From an uncultured Spirochaetaceae bacterium (GTDB lineage Bacteria; Spirochaetota; Spirochaetia; Treponematales; UBA12059): a stretch of 5,737 bases of DNA. Positions within the stretch are counted from its first letter, which is position 1. Every line of letters begins with the position of its first letter. Under the pieces are notes generated by a model, which searched no databases, was not told where the DNA came from, and saw nothing but the letters and a program-made list of their open reading frames with translations. Positions 5,477-5,737 of the stretch are shown in pieces. A program made the position numbers and the translations under genes. The stretch lies in the NCBI GenBank assembly GCA_938004315.1, contig CALKWG010000243.1, positions 1 through 5,737 of the forward strand, written 5' to 3'.

Positions 5477-5546
5477 CTCGGCGGCTACCTGGCGCAGGTA
5501 GTCGATGCGCTAGTTTCTAATAGCAAGATGCTAACTCAGCTACGAG

Positions 5547-5737
5547 CTATTCCTGCTCAACCAAAGCCTTGAGCTCGGCTATGCTGATCTCAAGGAAGTT
5601 CGCTACAGCCTCCGGACTCATGCCCATAGCCAGCAACTTGTAGGCGGTTTTTTGGTTAGCCTTCCGATAAGCATCTTTCTCGCCCTCGGCGTAGACCTTA
5701 TTCCGCCAGATCCTGAAGTTCTCCGCTAGCATGGATC
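5547..5737 (-). CDS. Rpn-family protein, C-terminal tail, 5' end beyond the window
   Basis: The frame ends at the TAG 5547-5549 and runs off the window at 5737. Visible residues are a Ser, then MLAENFRIWRNKVYAEG, EKDAYRKANQKTAYKLL and AMGMSPEAVANFLEI, closing SIAELKALVEQE. It is a tandem paralogue of the copy at 5207, offset by exactly 340 bp. It differs at 8 of 61 aligned residues and lacks the three (R/K)LEG units. It may be the true end of a full-length Rpn nuclease whose PD-(D/E)XK domain lies to the right, or another stand-alone tail; the window cannot decide. The internal ATG at 5732 matches the one with the strong ribosome site in the other copy, but the bases that would hold that site here are outside the window. 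If the upstream part is intact, this gene and the short copy would form a nuclease plus a free tail. Confidence 0.7.
   Translation of the reverse strand, partial: SMLAENFRIWRNKVYAEGEKDAYRKANQKTAYKLLAMGMSPEAVANFLEISIAELKALVEQE

Noticed and set aside
1..5737. CRISPR array, tRNA, rRNA or insertion sequence
   Set aside because: No regularly spaced repeats, no tRNA or rRNA-like segments and no transposase with terminal repeats are seen. The Rpn tails were once called transposases but no transposition signals are present.

Overview
The window looks like chromosome from a GC-rich spirochaete close to Treponema. The main evidence is the gene at 1479-2852 on the minus strand. Its protein matches, in order, the N-terminal and C-terminal landmarks of the treponemal major outer sheath protein (Msp/Tpr) family. 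The other genes fit a diderm bacterium with chemotaxis: the end of a methyl-accepting chemotaxis protein, an Omp85-like protein with one POTRA domain, a small signal-peptide barrel protein, an AAA_14/DUF4143 ATPase, and several Rpn-family (recombination-promoting nuclease) tails, which are abundant in treponeme genomes. No species can be named from this sequence alone.

Layout: only the chemoreceptor end (1-122) is on the plus strand. Everything else is on the minus strand. In transcription order, from high to low coordinates, these are an Rpn C-terminal tail cut by the window edge (5547-5737), a second Rpn tail (5207-5476), the ATPase (3915-5075), a decayed third Rpn tail (about 3797-3912), a small outer-membrane protein (3140-3763), the Msp/Tpr-like porin (1479-2852) and the Omp85-like protein (129-1382). 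The envelope genes appear to be separate units. The porin has a near-consensus sigma70 promoter with an extended -10, a consensus Shine-Dalgarno site inside a small hairpin, and a strong intrinsic terminator with a UUCG loop. The small outer-membrane gene has a good ribosome site and a GC-rich hairpin after its stop.

The right third (3797-5737) is an accessory segment and the most interesting part. Three Rpn tails lie in the same orientation around the ATPase. The two at the right edge are tandem copies offset by exactly 340 bp. They differ by exactly three four-residue (R/K)LEG units, and 15 of their 23 differing codons are silent. The copy fully in view lacks the nuclease domain and has a strong Shine-Dalgarno site before an internal ATG. 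This resembles the separately translated C-terminal inhibitor (RpnS) described within E. coli Rpn genes, so these may be stand-alone antitoxin-like mini-genes rather than plain debris. The ATPase promoter overlaps an 11-bp perfect inverted repeat and predicts a leaderless transcript, as expected of a tightly or self-regulated gene. Whether the ATPase and the Rpn tails work together is unproven; the sequence shows only that they are neighbours.
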